A stretch of 64,000 bases of DNA, taken from Sinonovacula constricta. Lineage: Eukaryota; Mollusca; Bivalvia; Cardiida; Solecurtidae. The notes beneath the pieces are model-generated. The model ran no database searches. It saw only the letters and a program-made list of their open reading frames with translations, and was not told the origin of the DNA. Location: contig CM017561.1 of the NCBI GenBank assembly GCA_007844125.1, positions 62,973,256-63,037,255 on the forward strand, read 5' to 3'. Shown here piece by piece: positions 1 to 14,900 of the stretch. Within the stretch, counting starts at the first letter, position 1. Each line of letters starts with the position of its first letter. Made by a program: the position numbers and the translations under genes.

Positions 1-483
1 AATATTCCCAAACAAAATTTGTTCCAGAAGAACAGAATACTTTAATAGAAGGACCTTTAAGTCACCAACGGAAAATTATATAGTTTGTGACTTAATATAT
101 TTATTTGTAATGGAGAACATTTTAAATATGTTTACGCCCACTAAACGACTGTTAACTCTTATGCAATATTCGGATGACATTTATAAATATTAACATTGAT
201 TCCCAAAATTGCTCTGTCTAAGTATGAAAAATGTTTATACATCTTTACACCCAAGCGTGGTATATGTGTCAACATGATCAAATACACATGTTCAATAAAT
301 ATTTTGCGCCACAGTTGTAAGAAATAGCAGATAAGATCTTCAAAAATTTACCCTTTCAATTGTAAGTAAAATAAGAATACATCAACACAGTACATTAACT
401 TAAATATTGAGTTCTTTCTTGCATGTATTTTCATAATATAAATCAGATCATATTAAGAAAAGTAACGGAATGTCTTGCCTTAC
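1..483. other. Left-edge sequence downstream of gene A exon 484..654
   Basis: AT-rich sequence that should be intron of gene A, because the exon beside it ends in a good splice donor (GTAAG at 483-479 on the minus strand). I see no coding exon, RNA gene or recognisable repeat here. Confidence 0.6.
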
Positions 484-654
484 TTTTGCACGACTGCAAG
501 TAACAAAAATCGTTCTCTATTTCGGGTCCTGAACAGTTTAGTCCTCCATATCTCGGTGTAGGGCTTGTGCAGGTCCTAGTTCGGGTCCGATTACCCCCGT
601 CACAAGTTCTGCTGCAACTGGACCAGTTCTCCCAGACAGACCAAGCTCCATCAA
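484..654 (-). CDS. Gene A exon, TSP1 module
   Basis: 171-nt symmetric exon with a phase-1 acceptor (AG at 656-655) and phase-1 donor (GT at 483-482). It encodes a complete TSP1 module that begins VDGAWSVWENWSSCSRTC and continues through a C-x-x-P-x-P-x-Y-G-G segment, with six cysteines. The W-x-x-W-x-x-W ladder and CSRTC O-fucose consensus are present. It is the last exon of gene A visible before the window ends. Confidence 0.9.
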
Positions 655-2855
655 CTAAAAGAAGATAAGCAAATTCTTGTATGGCGAGACAATCATCAGA
701 ATCTACACGACATTTGAAACAATACTGTGAAGTGAACGACTCTTGTGGTTGGATACACAGTCAATGGTTCGAATCTTTTTGGCTTTAATATTTCCAATAT
801 ATCGATGTAGTTAATATGTATATTTCAGAGACAAATTAAAAAAATGTATATGTAGTATTCCTTGTATAAATATGGAAGTTATACGATCTCCTAAAATGAA
901 ATACAGTTTTGGACTTCTAAAGTGTAGAATTAATGACCTAGTGGTAAACTCGTTCATATCTATTGCTGCAGTCACAAATGAGTAATAGTTTTCCTGTCAT
1001 TTCGGACAGCGCCAAATCTGTTTACGATGACAGCGTAAGTCACAAATAGAAAGGATTTTGTCCAAAATTAATAAATTGTGAAAGATAATCGGCCAAAGGT
1101 GATTTTCGAATCAAAACAAACTGATTTAAGCATTCTTGTGCAAAGCTTTTTTCTAGAAAAAAAGGATTTGGACGGATTTATCAAGCTGAACGGACAAACG
1201 TTTAAACTGTTTTCTGGATAGTTCATGAAGATCGATGTTAGCATTTAGAAGTATCTATTAGCAGTCACAACATCATATAATGTAACAGTGAGTAATATGC
1301 AAAAGATTCTAAGCATGGTTTTGCATATTTATCAAATAACACTAGTTTTCTGTACACTTGGTGCCATTTGATGTTCAATGTTTAATTAAAATGCCTACAA
1401 ATATCTAAAGAAATCATTTAGGTGTTCCAAAAGCTGTCAAATGATCCGTCATAGTATTCAAATGTTCCAATAAAATGATGTCAGATGTTTGCATGCTGTA
1501 CCTGGACAGTCCACTAGAAAACAAGTGCTTGTCTCCGTTGATTTCCCTGTACATATCTTTCCACCGTATTCCGGTTCCGGGTTGGAACAGTTCCGAGACC
1601 GAATGAGTGTCCCATTGTTACACGTCTCAGAGCAGTCAGACCAGGATGACCAGTCAGCCCAATCACCGTCAACTAATTAAAAGAGAATATTTATGTTTCT
1701 GGATGTACTTATAGAAAGAATAATCTATGAAGTGTATTTAATTTGAAAATACATGTATATTATTAACATGTTTTTGACTCAGGAAAATACTGTTACTTGT
1801 CTTGGTTAAATATGATGTTTTATTTACAAGGCCTATCTCTGAGGGTCTATATGACGAATAAAAGCACGCTGGTCGGTTTGTCGTTCCAGGGGGAACTACT
1901 GCTATGTTTGTCATATATGGGTGCCTTACATGTCATTAAATTACAATTAAAGCTTGAACCTTGGTCGAAAATAGACAAAATAAACATGAATAACTTCGTA
2001 TAGGATAAAATAAACTTTTTTCTATCGGAATGTTATAGGCCTAAACAAACGTACTTGGACACATCCTATTGGCCAAACATATGTCGGTTTCTTGGTTATT
2101 TCCCACACAGTCATCTCCATGGAAGTCTGGGGCTGGATTGTCGCAGGTACGGTTCCTCACTCGCGTACCTTTCTCACAGGTCACACTACATTCGCTCCAA
2201 GTACCCCAGTCAGACCACCCACCGTTGACTAGACGTTAGAATTAAGAAAACAACTACATGTGGTATAAGTGTCAAGAAGTATTGTCCGCGTACCATTCTT
2301 TCACTTACATGTAAAACTTATCTTTAAGCGAATGCCATGACTCATGGTAAAGTAAACAAAAAATATCCATTAAAATATGCGGCATTGGTGAGACGTTATT
2401 TAACAAACTTTAAACTGTTTCATTTTTCAGATAATGAACTTATGAAGATTATTACACATATGAAAACAGTCGCTCGCCCCGTTTGTGCAAAATACTCTCT
2501 ATAGACAAAATAATTTAATGGATATGAATCAATGACGTTTCATGCATTTCTAACACGAATACTGTAGGGAATCGATGTTGGATTATTCGAAAGAAATGTA
2601 ATCAACATGTATTGCTCACGGTATATAGTGCTACATGAAATTTCTACCAATGTGACTCTTTTGTTTATTCGGACTGACCCAATGAGATCATTTGGTTAGA
2701 GTGTCAAGAGAGACGTTAGACTCAAAATGTGAAAACGTATTGTCAAACTGATAGAAACATTATATAGATTTACATGCTTGCTCTCATAAATGAAATCATC
2801 ATTTGTTATAAAATTCAACGGATGTAAACCAAACACGCACAAACACATACACCTA

Positions 2856-2902
<47 letters not shown>

Positions 2903-5900
2903 GCACGCGCGCGAGCAGACGTACATATGATATAAATAATATAATCTGATTCATCAACCGTATGACGTACAAATAATGAATCGTGTCTAGAGTTATGTGA
3001 TTAATTACACGTGATATATTTCTCTCCGAGCATATCTCCGTACCTTCTACGTATGCTGCTAGAACTTTGAACTACCTACTCATTCACTTAAATAACCTGT
3101 GTATAGTACAGCAAAGCCTCTCTCTAGTAAGAAAGTTCCCTTTGGGGGATGTAAATTTTGGACAGCAAGTCTAAATTTTTCTATGTTGCAAATGTCAAAG
3201 GACACTGTAAGATTTATTTCAGTTTAGTCTGAATCTTTTTCCAAATGATCGATTTCTCTTTTTCGATTACACAGTATATTCCATAAAAATACTCAAACTT
3301 AATCATACATTTGTACCTGAGTCCTACATATACACTTCGTTTCAAATTAAATATTTTCTATGTTGCTGAACTAAAAATATTTCAATGGATGTTGAAATTA
3401 CCTTTTGAATCATTAATTTGAATTATCCATCGTGTCACCGGAACTTCATAAGGACTTGGAGTGGTTAGAGATAGCAGATCAGACCCCGTTGATAACCAGT
3501 TAGTTACATGTATTTGACGTGGCAAAGAAAATAAGACCCCGTTGACATCTATTCTAGTGCTGTTCGATTCTTTAATAAGCGATATCTCTGTGAAAACCTT
3601 GCATTTCGCTTTGCCATTCTTAACATTAATAGTGAGTTATAATCTAACCTAACACATACTTTTATTATTATATATTATTGTTATCATTTTAAATCAAGTC
3701 AATACGTCACCGGACCCGGTAGGGCAATCGGTAGAGCGCCGGCTCCAGGTACGTGAGGCCCCTGGTTCGATCTCCGGCCACGATAGTCGTTATAGTGTTA
3801 TAGCTCTCTTGCTAATGCTCAGGCAAAAATAAGGGTAGTTCCACTGTTTGCCTTTGAGTGAGAAACTGATATGGATGTAAAAGTGCATAGCTCTGTAAAC
3901 AATTTTACGAATACCAGTAGGCCCTATAGCCTGTAGTTTTACAAGGCAATGCCAGCTACTGGAAAGAAAATAAGATTCATCTCACGTTGCCATTTTTGCA
4001 AGGAAATTATCCATCATATATGTATATTACAAAATAAAATGTCCTGTGAGCAGGCCGATGGTCTCACCAATTTAAAATCTAGGCAACAGACCTATGTCAA
4101 AAAGACTATTTATAATATTATTGACTCATTTTAAAAAGGTGAAAATGCATTTTCTAAATGTTGTTGAAATAGCACCCAACTCGATAATGTTATGTGTGTA
4201 TCTTTTACACGTAACTCTTGCTCACTAACCTATATCAAGATGCATGTAGCAAAAGCTACAGCAGCTTCTCAAGCACTCATTTTAGCAGGTACATGAACGT
4301 TTTTCCAAGGCAATTTCCTATATTTATATTATTGTTTTCCTTTTTAAATTATACACACCATGATATTATTTTTTTATCTGCTTCGATTATGTCCCATTGT
4401 CTGTGTAGCTTTCTAACTGTTTACAGATCTCCTATTGTTCCTATACATAAGGTGGCGGTAACCGATCTGTAACCGACATACCTCATCCGAATCTGCAACC
4501 TTAATGTTCATGTAATCGTCATCAGTATTGTCATTATTTTAATCAACAGGGGCAAAAGAAGCCTTTGTAAGCGACACTTAAATTTACAGTAGGTTTAATC
4601 TCGATCGATATTGTTATACTTGCAGGATTTTGTACATGCTGAATAAGGGTGTTTGGGTTAAACCCCTTTTAAAAACACAGACATTATGTTTTTGGCAATA
4701 TTCTTTTAGTAAAAAATAAAACAATCAGGTAAATGTTCCTTTTCCTTATGGACACAACAATAGGATACCAACAGACAGTAGTTCCAAATGGAAACTATAT
4801 ATTAAATTAAAACACATGACTTGACATAGATCTAAAGGTCATGGGTAATATAAACGTTACGACAGACTCTTATGCTTGCGTCATTATTTGTTGAGTGATT
4901 GAGTGATGTATTTTTCATCCGGATCTTAAAGAGTGGGAAAATATAGATACGATATCCGTATGAGAAGATACAATTTCCATCCACTTCCTTATGTCGCTGT
5001 TTCGCAGAGACCACTAGCAATAAAACACAACTGGCACCCGGCTTCATGTTATGAAATCGTTTACATCATAATGAGGACAATATTATTGTAACATCGTAAT
5101 GTTGGGTACTCTTTTATTGAATTTATGCCTAGGGAATGCAATATTACACAACTATCAATTTAAACAGAAGAACAAAGATAACATCGTCATAATAAAGCAA
5201 ACGTTAGAACATCCAATTACTTTTTGCATTATAAATTGTAAACGTACAGAATTGCAATTAAATGACATAACATCGATATAACATTAAATTATGCATTATG
5301 TCCAAGCAAATACCATTATGAAATGTGGATCAACGTGTTTGAAATGTTAACCTAAATTTGGTTCATATAATTAAGTAACACTGTAGATTTCACCAAAGAA
5401 TCAGGTTCAATCCCCGGTCGTGAGACCGAGACTGCGCAAACGACGGTCTCATGGAATTAGAAAAAAATCATAATCTTAAGCGCAGATTTAGGAAAACAGT
5501 TTCTATTCAAGATCTGAACACACTTTATATTCGATCTGGTATTCACGCCTTACTTTGTACAGTTACCAATCTACCCTTGAAATCACTAGTTATTTTGGAC
5601 AATGAGGCAGATAAAATATATTTACGTACTCATCCTTTATATGAGGTGGCTTCCATCATTCAAAAGTATACTACCCATGCTTTAAGACCTCATATAGATA
5701 AACAGTCTCAACATAAACGACATTTCATGAAAATCAAATACAATAATAAAGGTATTGATTTTATCGACTTACCTAGTATCTTTCGGGACAAAAATATCAT
5801 CAATAAAATCCCGTGTTACTTCGAAAACAAAGAAAACCCAATGATTTGTTATAAGTACAAAAAACCCATTAGAGGTCTTATTTTTAATTACAACCAAACA

Positions 5901-8900
5901 GTAGCAGACCTTAACCTCAATGACCCTTCTCAAGATTCTTGTAACTGTTCAACTTCACCTTTCTGTTATTTACCTTCTGGCCATATCATTACTGGGGATT
6001 TAAACATCATCGATGACTACAAATTGAGAAAATTACTCTTTAAGGGCCCGAAATATCGCCTGCCAGATGACATAGATTTTGACCTTTGTTGCAAAGAAAT
6101 TGCTGATGCAATAAATCTGTTTGCCGATCGCTGGTGTAAGAGAGAAACCACGGATACAGTAGCACTTAATACTTGGAAGAAAGCCATTTTTAAGATAATA
6201 AAAAATCGCGTTAAATTCCACCGCTCCCATCCTTCTAGTTTACCTAAGAAACCTTTTTATCACTTAAAACATCTAAAACAGTCCTTTCAGAATATTCACG
6301 ATAAATTTGTACTTGTCCCTGCAGACAAAGCTTCAAACAACATAATTTTTGTCTGACGACTTTATTACAAAATATACTGAGTGCTGAGTTATCCACCACC
6401 AGTTCTTACTCTTGCACCAACCTTGACTTTCAGACAGTCATTGACAAACATAAACAGATATTGCATAATTTCAATATCAAAATAGAAACAAAGCAAGAAA
6501 AACTTCCTTCCTTGTACTGGATTCCTAAGCTTCACAAAACACCATACAAGTCACGATTCATAGCTAATGCCAGCTCTAGCACCACCACTCACATATCTAA
6601 ACTACTAACGTCTTGCTTTACAGCCGTTCGCAATCACGTTGTTAAATATTGTGAAAAAGTGTATGAAAATTCAGGAATTAACATTTTTTGGTCTATTAAA
6701 AATTCTTCAGAAGTCTTAGACAAGTTTCGTACTTTAAACTTTCATTGCTCTGCAGTTAATACTTACGATTTCTCTGCGCTGTACACTTCTTTACCTCATG
6801 ATTTAATTAAGACCAAATTGATTGCTCTTATTGAGAAAACATTTGCTCGAGAGCAACGTCTATATATTGCATGTCATGAAAGTAATGAATTTTTTACCAA
6901 CACATTCTTAGAAAAGTTTACTATGTGGACTTGCACGGATATTTGTGAAGCTTTACGTTTTCTATTAGACAATATTTACATAAAATGCGGTAACACTTTA
7001 TTTAGACAAGTAATTGGTATCCCTATGGGAACCAACTGTGCACCATTGATTGCAGATTTGTTTTTATACTGCTTTGAACGTGATTTCATGTTAACTTTAT
7101 CCCCTTCTAACTAAAGCCACATTATAAAGGCTTCCAACTTAACCTCACGCTATCTTGACGATATTCTTACTATAGATAATCCTTTCTTTTCTCAAATGAT
7201 CCATCTGATTTACCCCCAGACCTTCCCCTTAATAAAGCAAATAAATGACATTTAAATGCATCATTTCTAGATATTGAGATCAATATTTCCAATGACAACG
7301 TCTCTACTAAAATCTATGACAAGAGAGATGATTTCAACTTTAGTATTGTAAATTATCCATACCTTGACGGCGATTCACCTCGTGCTAGCTCTTATGGTAT
7401 TTACATATCACAACTTACAAGGTTTGCACGAGTTTGTACTAAAGTAGAAGATTTCAATGCTAGAAACCTGTTTATTTCTTCTAAACTGTTACAGCAAGGC
7501 TTTCGTTTTCATAAATTAAGAAAGGCGTTTTCAAAATTCTTTCACCGCAATGATTTTATTGCTTCTAAGTATAATAGCAGTATGAAAACACTTATGCAGA
7601 AAGACATAAGCCATCCTGCATTTTATGGAAATGTTTTATACAAGTTAAAGAAGATCAAGGGTCTCAATAACTTTTCTGACCACTTTACAAAACTTATCAG
7701 AAAATGTATTGCAGACGGTTACAACCCGGGAATCCTTCGATGTACTGCATTGCTTGCAATTGACCCTTTTACAGTCAAGAACTTGCATTGCTTTTAAATT
7801 ACACGATGACCGGACAGGTCGTTGAGACTATATGAAAACAGTGACTTAAAGCCACAATTGGACAGTCACTGTTGGATTTCTTGTCTCTTCATCTCTCCAG
7901 TCGTGCCCTATGTAGGTGGGACAACTTGAGCAGTCTCCATACCCTTTACGTGAGATTGCACAGTAGGTATAACATCGGGATTTTTTTAATCTTTATCATA
8001 TATAATATGTCAACTGCGGATAAATCTTCGGCGTTTATGATATGTTTTTTTTAAACGTATTAACTCTAAACAATACTACGTTTTATTTTGTTGATTTTCT
8101 AAAATTCTATTATTTCTTCGTTTTTTTTACATTTCACTTTTGACACTTTTGGCATATGACGTCATGGCATTTATGACGTCATTATATTGTTCTTATAACA
8201 TATCAGCGCTTGTACTGCTTCATTTTATTTGAAACTACTCTCTCATTTGGAATTTTTTGGTTGCCGAGGCTTTTATCTACTGTACATACTGTACATATGT
8301 TGTTTTATTACTAGTTATCATGTATGTACATAAATTCATTATATCTGTTTTAACTCTCGATGCAGGTGCCTACTGTTAGTTGTTTCACTTTGACGGGATA
8401 TTTTTATTTACACTGTTTGTTTGATAGAAAAACCTTCAGGAAGTGCGAGGTTGGAGCGTTCCACAAACCAGGTTTAAGCACCCCAGTTGGCCCTTTTGCC
8501 GACTGACCGTTCCAAGGCGGTAACTGATGGTTTTTCTTTTTGTGTGTTATGTCTCGTCTCTGTGTTTTTGTCACATTTACAATTACCTTGTCTGCCTTGG
8601 TCTGCAGGTAGATAAAATTTAAATATCTGTGAAAATTTTGATAGGATCTTTTCTTATTTACCTATTATGGGAAAAGAAATCAAGTCAGAATCAGAGATAG
8701 GTCAACAGTTCGGTGTTAGTTGTGTAAAAATGAAATTCCAAAGTTCGCCAAAAACTCAAATTCAAATGTCTACAGAATGAAAACGTCTAACTTGGAAGGC
8801 CATTGAAATAAAGGGCATTGTGATCAAAGATTAAATTAAAAAGGTACATTAACCTAAAAAGGTTTAAAAGCATCCAAATACAATTAACTCCTAAAAGATA

Positions 8901-11900
8901 AAGTCTTTAGCCACAGAACCTTACGTTTCAATATAAATTAAAATAAGTTTTAATTAAATTAAACATAAATCCATGATAAAATGACTGATATTTTTATAAC
9001 GTACACCTAATGGAGGGCCTATAGACAAAATTGGTGGAGTCATGCTAAATCGAAAGTCAACATTCAAAAGACTGTTATAACTAAACGTTTTAACAGATTA
9101 TAAGGAATATTTTGGTTAAAATAGTATAGGAGTTTATTTTGAATTAATGCTTTTCGCATCATAAATACAATCGTGTTTAAGAAGATGACGCTAGTATTGC
9201 ATCAATTTCTAAAACACTTTATTTAACCAGAAATGTGGTGAAGTGGAAAGGATTATGTGCATAGAAGTAAGTCAGGAGTATGAACTTTGAAAAAATATAT
9301 ACACTTTTAATTGTATCAATTGATAAAAAGCTATCAGCAATAATACAATTTAAAGATAAAACAAGTTCAGTGGCAAGTATGCATTTTAAGGAATGGCAAT
9401 AACATTGTCAACTGTTGCTTTAATGAACTGAAAAACACGCCGTGCACTATTTTAACATGAAATTTCCCTTTTCAGACAACCAATGACATCGTTGAGTATG
9501 TCACTCCTTTGTTGAAAAAGTCCTTTTGTGGCAAAAATATATATTTGAATTGACATAAACAGTGACAGTGACAATGCATGTGTACTTTATCCATTGTTTC
9601 CTTATTGGGGAAGAAATTAATAAGTTAAAAATAACTTGTGTACCTCCTCATAACGATAAAAACACAACAATCTTTTCTGCCATAGGTCCTGTTAGGCATA
9701 TTCAGATGTTTTTCTATTGATTCAATTCAATGGCACGACGCTTGAATAAAGCAAGTACTGGACATTTAAATTTCCTACTGTGACTTAAGGCCATAACAAG
9801 AAAGAAGACGATTTTGGAATTATGCACAGCGTGATTGTGATTTCTTTCATGTGAAAATCCGTGTACTTTTATATCACAGTCTTATAAAGTTTGAAGGAGT
9901 CTAACCTAACATCAATAAAGGGAATGCAAGAACCCAACTTTTCCTACAACAATGATTTTCAAAAGAAAGTTTCTACAAACCGAGGCAGGCTTTTAAGGTT
10001 ATTTCGCCAAAATATATGCATTGCTTTCTAGTATACATGTAATAGCAGTTTAAAACACATATGAAACCGGGCATAGACCATCCTTAATTTCACGAAAATT
10101 AAATTGTCTTTGAAAACAGAGGCAAGGATCGCAAAAATATTTGCTGACCTCATTTCAATCATAATCAGTTGAGAATTTACATCTATTACGGACGGTTACA
10201 AGCACTTGTCTTTCTCCAACAAATTAACTCGCTGTCACTATAATGACCATGTGTGGTCACTGCGATATACAGTACTGAAAATTGACAATAATATTTTCCC
10301 GTTTACACACCGTTTCGTTTCCATTTCAGTTGGAAGCGTTCGCCGCTCCGTTTCCATTCCGCTTCCGTTGCGTTTCCCTTTCGTTTTATGTGCTTCCAGC
10401 GCTGCATTTCAAATGCTTCCAGCGTGTCTATTGTTTCTTCCGTTTCAATCGCTCCGTTGCGATTTTGATTAAAAAATTTCGTTAAATAAATTTCTTAATG
10501 TAAAGTAATTCCGGTGTGTTTGCAAAATGACGAAAGAAGTAAACATTCTGGGGAGAGGCAAAAGTCTTTCATTACATATAAAGGAATCGGCAATAGATTG
10601 TTTGCGACGAGGCTATTCAGTGTCCGCCACCCGGAGGGAAATTGCAGACACATAACTACCCTCCTGAATCAGCCGAAACAACAGGAAACTGCGCTTTAGT
10701 TAATATTAGGCTTACCACGATAAAATGTTTCGCTACTAACCTGTTTTACGCAGAAAAACTCAAATTTCAATTATAAAACACCAGGTAAGGATTCAGAGAG
10801 TGCATACATTTCCCATCTAGACTGACCAACAAAAACGTTAAACACGCTTTGCATTGTTCTCATTCATTTTCGCGATATTTATCCAAACACAATTGCAGCT
10901 CTGTCACAATTTTGTTGTCCAAACACTGAATCACCGAAGATAGTCAAATAAAACACAAATTAAAATTACAGCTCCCTAAACTGTTTAAGAAGAAATATTA
11001 CTTTTTGATCCAAACATAGAACGAAATAAATATTGTGGCAATTTAATAATTTCGCACGACTTTTTCGAAGTTTTAATTGTTTAACGAGAAATCTCGCGTT
11101 GATTATTTTCATTGGATATAAGTTAATTTGACGAATTTTACCAAAAGCCCTTACCTGACCTACTTGTCTTCGCCAAACGTCATATACCGAAATAAACGAA
11201 CCAAAAATAACTGTCAAATATGGTCCACACACATCCAATATCCTAAAAAGTAACTTCTCTGTGATGTGTTAATCCGCAAAAAAAGCGAAATGGTGATACG
11301 ATCTTAGAATTTGGACGATCACACATACAATTTTGGCAAATTGTGGCATTTGCCCCTTGGATAATTGCCCCCCCGGACATTTGCACCCCCGCCCCTGTAA
11401 GTGCAGACCGGACGTTTGCCCCCCACCCACCACTGCCAAAATGAAAAGGCGAATGTTTGCCCCCCTCCCATATTTGTTATATGGCGGACTTTAGTTTTAA
11501 CGTTTCGCTGACAGTTACGTGTAATATCCAAGAATTTTAGGAAAGTATTACTACAGTCGCATTTCATGATTATCTCATATAAACATTAACAAATGCTGTT
11601 TTTTTTTTCCGAAAACAGGCACATAAAAAGTCGCATAAAACAAACAACTTTCTAAGAAAACAAGTGTGTGTTATTTTTGTATTCGGTTTGCTCATATTAG
11701 CATATTAGCGGCTATTAAATACATTGTTAACGCACTAAAAACATGGAGTCGCTAATTAAATCACTGTGATTTTAATTTCTCCAAGGTTGTAACAAAATAA
11801 ATGCGGTGTTATTTCTTTTTGGCACGGCGGGCTCTCTGGCTAACACTGCAACATCAATGAAAATTCTGGGACACAATCGCCAGTCACAACCATTTGAAGT

Positions 11901-14900
11901 CACCGAAAAGAAAAAAATCGTTTCATATTGACCGACCCATTATTTCTCTCAATACTGTTTAACATGATATCGATCGATAATTGTCTTCAAGCTGCCATAA
12001 TGATAAGTATTAGTTAGAGTCCAAATAGAGAAATCTACATGAAATAGACACGGCAAAGGAGGGAGCGGTAACTGGGTGTGTCTATTTCATTTAGGTTTCT
12101 CTATTTGGAATCTAACTGACATAGTGTTTACGCTAGTTTTCCCCTAATTATCATACCAACCACGCCCATCGTGTTCCAATATTGCATCAGCACCAAAAGT
12201 AAATTGATTTTGTTTGCTGCATATACACTTCACGTGATCAACAAACCACGCGCTATCCTCGTCACTGCACCCAGACACATTGGGTATACATGTACATTTG
12301 AAAAATTCTGTTACACGACGGGTGTGTAGTTCTAACTCATTTACTACGAGGCATTCACACAGGAAACATGGAAGAAGAAATTATTTCGCTCTCAGGGATT
12401 TCTTGTTTGAAAACTTCGAAAATGAAGATGATGTTTCCTCGTCTACTCAACTGTTGCAAATACCGACGCAACAGCTGATTTTCAAGCAAGAAGGTACTTT
12501 TATAAACGATCTACATTAAGAAATCTATCTTTTTTATTTTACAATTGTTTTCAATTAAATCTAAACGTTGACCTTAGGTACTTGTTCAATGTATTTAGAT
12601 AATTACCTTTTTGTCTAACACACGTTTGTAACAAAGTTAACATAAATTTATTAGATCTACATTTCTTTGTGTTTAATAAATAGATCTAGCATTGTATATT
12701 GTCTATTTTCAGAGACCAACCCTTGATTTGCCGATTCTGTCTCTTTCGACGATCTTAAACAACAATGCAACAATGCTATTCCAAAGAAAACCCTCTAGCA
12801 GTGAAATTTATGTTTATTGTTCTTTTTTGATCTTAATGGACACGTGCCATTTTGCTTATCTTTGCCAACATTTCAATCTATAAAGTAAAGTTTATATGCT
12901 GCGTTTTGTTATTTTTTGCACACGACACACTCATTTGTACCGTCATGCATATTAATTAGGTAGGCCGGAGTAACAATCCCATGCACATGACGTCACTGTA
13001 GAAAGTTTGTTCTATAACAATAAATTCTATAGACTGTTTCTACACGAAATAGAAAGGAGATTTTTTTTAAAATAAAGCATTGTGATTGATTGAAAAACTA
13101 GGGTAAACACTAAGTTCTAAAGGAGTGAGAGGGGAGGGAGGGGGGACTGTACTATGTAGTAAAGTTTTAGAATGCGTATCCGTTTACTTATATAAATGTC
13201 CTAACAACCTTCTTTTGTCCATAGAATGTTCATAATTTTTTTTATAAAGGAACTATTTATATTTAAGGTATGGATTAACTATAAAATAATAGGCGAGCCA
13301 TTGAAATAATATATTTGGAAAAAACACGAGATGAAAATATATATTAGACTGTTCCTTTAAGTGTCTTCTCTTCATAACATTATTCACAAAAATAAACGAC
13401 AAGTTATAGAGTATTTACTATAAAAAATCCCCCATCCACGTTTCCTCTTCTTCAACGAAAAAAGAGTGGCGTGGGGAAAGGGTGCATCATTGTGGGTACT
13501 GCTAGATATAGCGTTAGGTCCTTTTATGAGCCAAAAAAGATTTTGTAGACCTTAGTGTTTTGTTATTTTTGTTATCCTTGCGTAAGTCAATGCATATTGC
13601 TCTTTAAAAGGTGAAGGTCATAAACCACACGACTGCCATATGGTGACATTTTCAAACACAGCTGCATAGCGGATGCATGTGTTCTTACAAAGGGGAAAAG
13701 ACGCCAAAACACGGTCACACTTCCTGTCCACTAGACAAACAAGGTGTCATAAATCTGCCAATTAGCTTTATTAGTTGGGTGTCCGCTCATGTTTCAAAAT
13801 TGGCGATTGAATTATAGTAATACTTTATGACGGTATGAAATGAACCCATGCGCATGAAGAAACATAATATGAATTTACAAAACGATATACTTTAAATTAA
13901 TACATTTCTATCCTTAAATGGGTACACAAATTAAGTTCCCGGTAGGGCCCACTTTAGACCACAATTTGGCATAGAACATTTAAGCCATAAATGGAAAAAT
14001 GGCGGGCTCATGAAATAAGCCGTAGCCAGGCGTGTAGACCTTCATTTAAAAAGTTGCAAGTCAAGTAAAGTCAAAGTTTTATGCAGATTTTTATTCGCGG
14101 TTCCGATTAATCATATATACATAATAGCGCATTATGGGAACTATGCATTTAGAAATGGAAATTGAGACCAATGTCCAAATTTACACCATTCTTCATTATA
14201 AGATGTATAACAATTAAGATTAGAAGCATAAGAAACTTTGCTTAACAAAGAGGCAAGATAAAATAAACTACATATCCATACCCCTGTAACTAAAGAAATG
14301 ATGATGCTGATGACGGTGATGCTGCTACTGCTACTTCTGCCGATAATGATGACGGTGATACCGATGTTGTTTATGATTATGATGAAAATGGTAACAACGG
14401 TTACGGTGAGGTTGACGCTAATGACAATTATGATGTAGATCGTGACGGCGGTGCTGCTGCTTCTGATGATTATTAGTGGCATTATACAGGTAATATGGGA
14501 TCATAATGATGATCATGTGAATTTAATGGCGGTAATGATGATTATTTCTTTGATATTTATCCTGTAAAGGGACGTGATATAAGTTCGTTTTTACTACGAT
14601 TGTTTTTCATTTAACTGTCATCGATGACTGTATACGTGCACTATTTGGAAATCTATGACACATATTTTAAACAGTATTCTGACAAAAAATGATAGGCGTA
14701 GTTAATCCGGGAACGGACCATGCAGCTATCAAGTAATTAGCGAAAATTCAAACTCAGGCTGCGACATTGCGCGCGCATACGTGTAAAGTCAGCTGTGTAC
14801 ACACTATCGTCATATGCAAAACGATGAAGGCTAAGAATTTCGATCCAATGCGAATGTTAAGCTTTTCATTGGAATTAAAATATCAGTTTCGACAGAAGGG

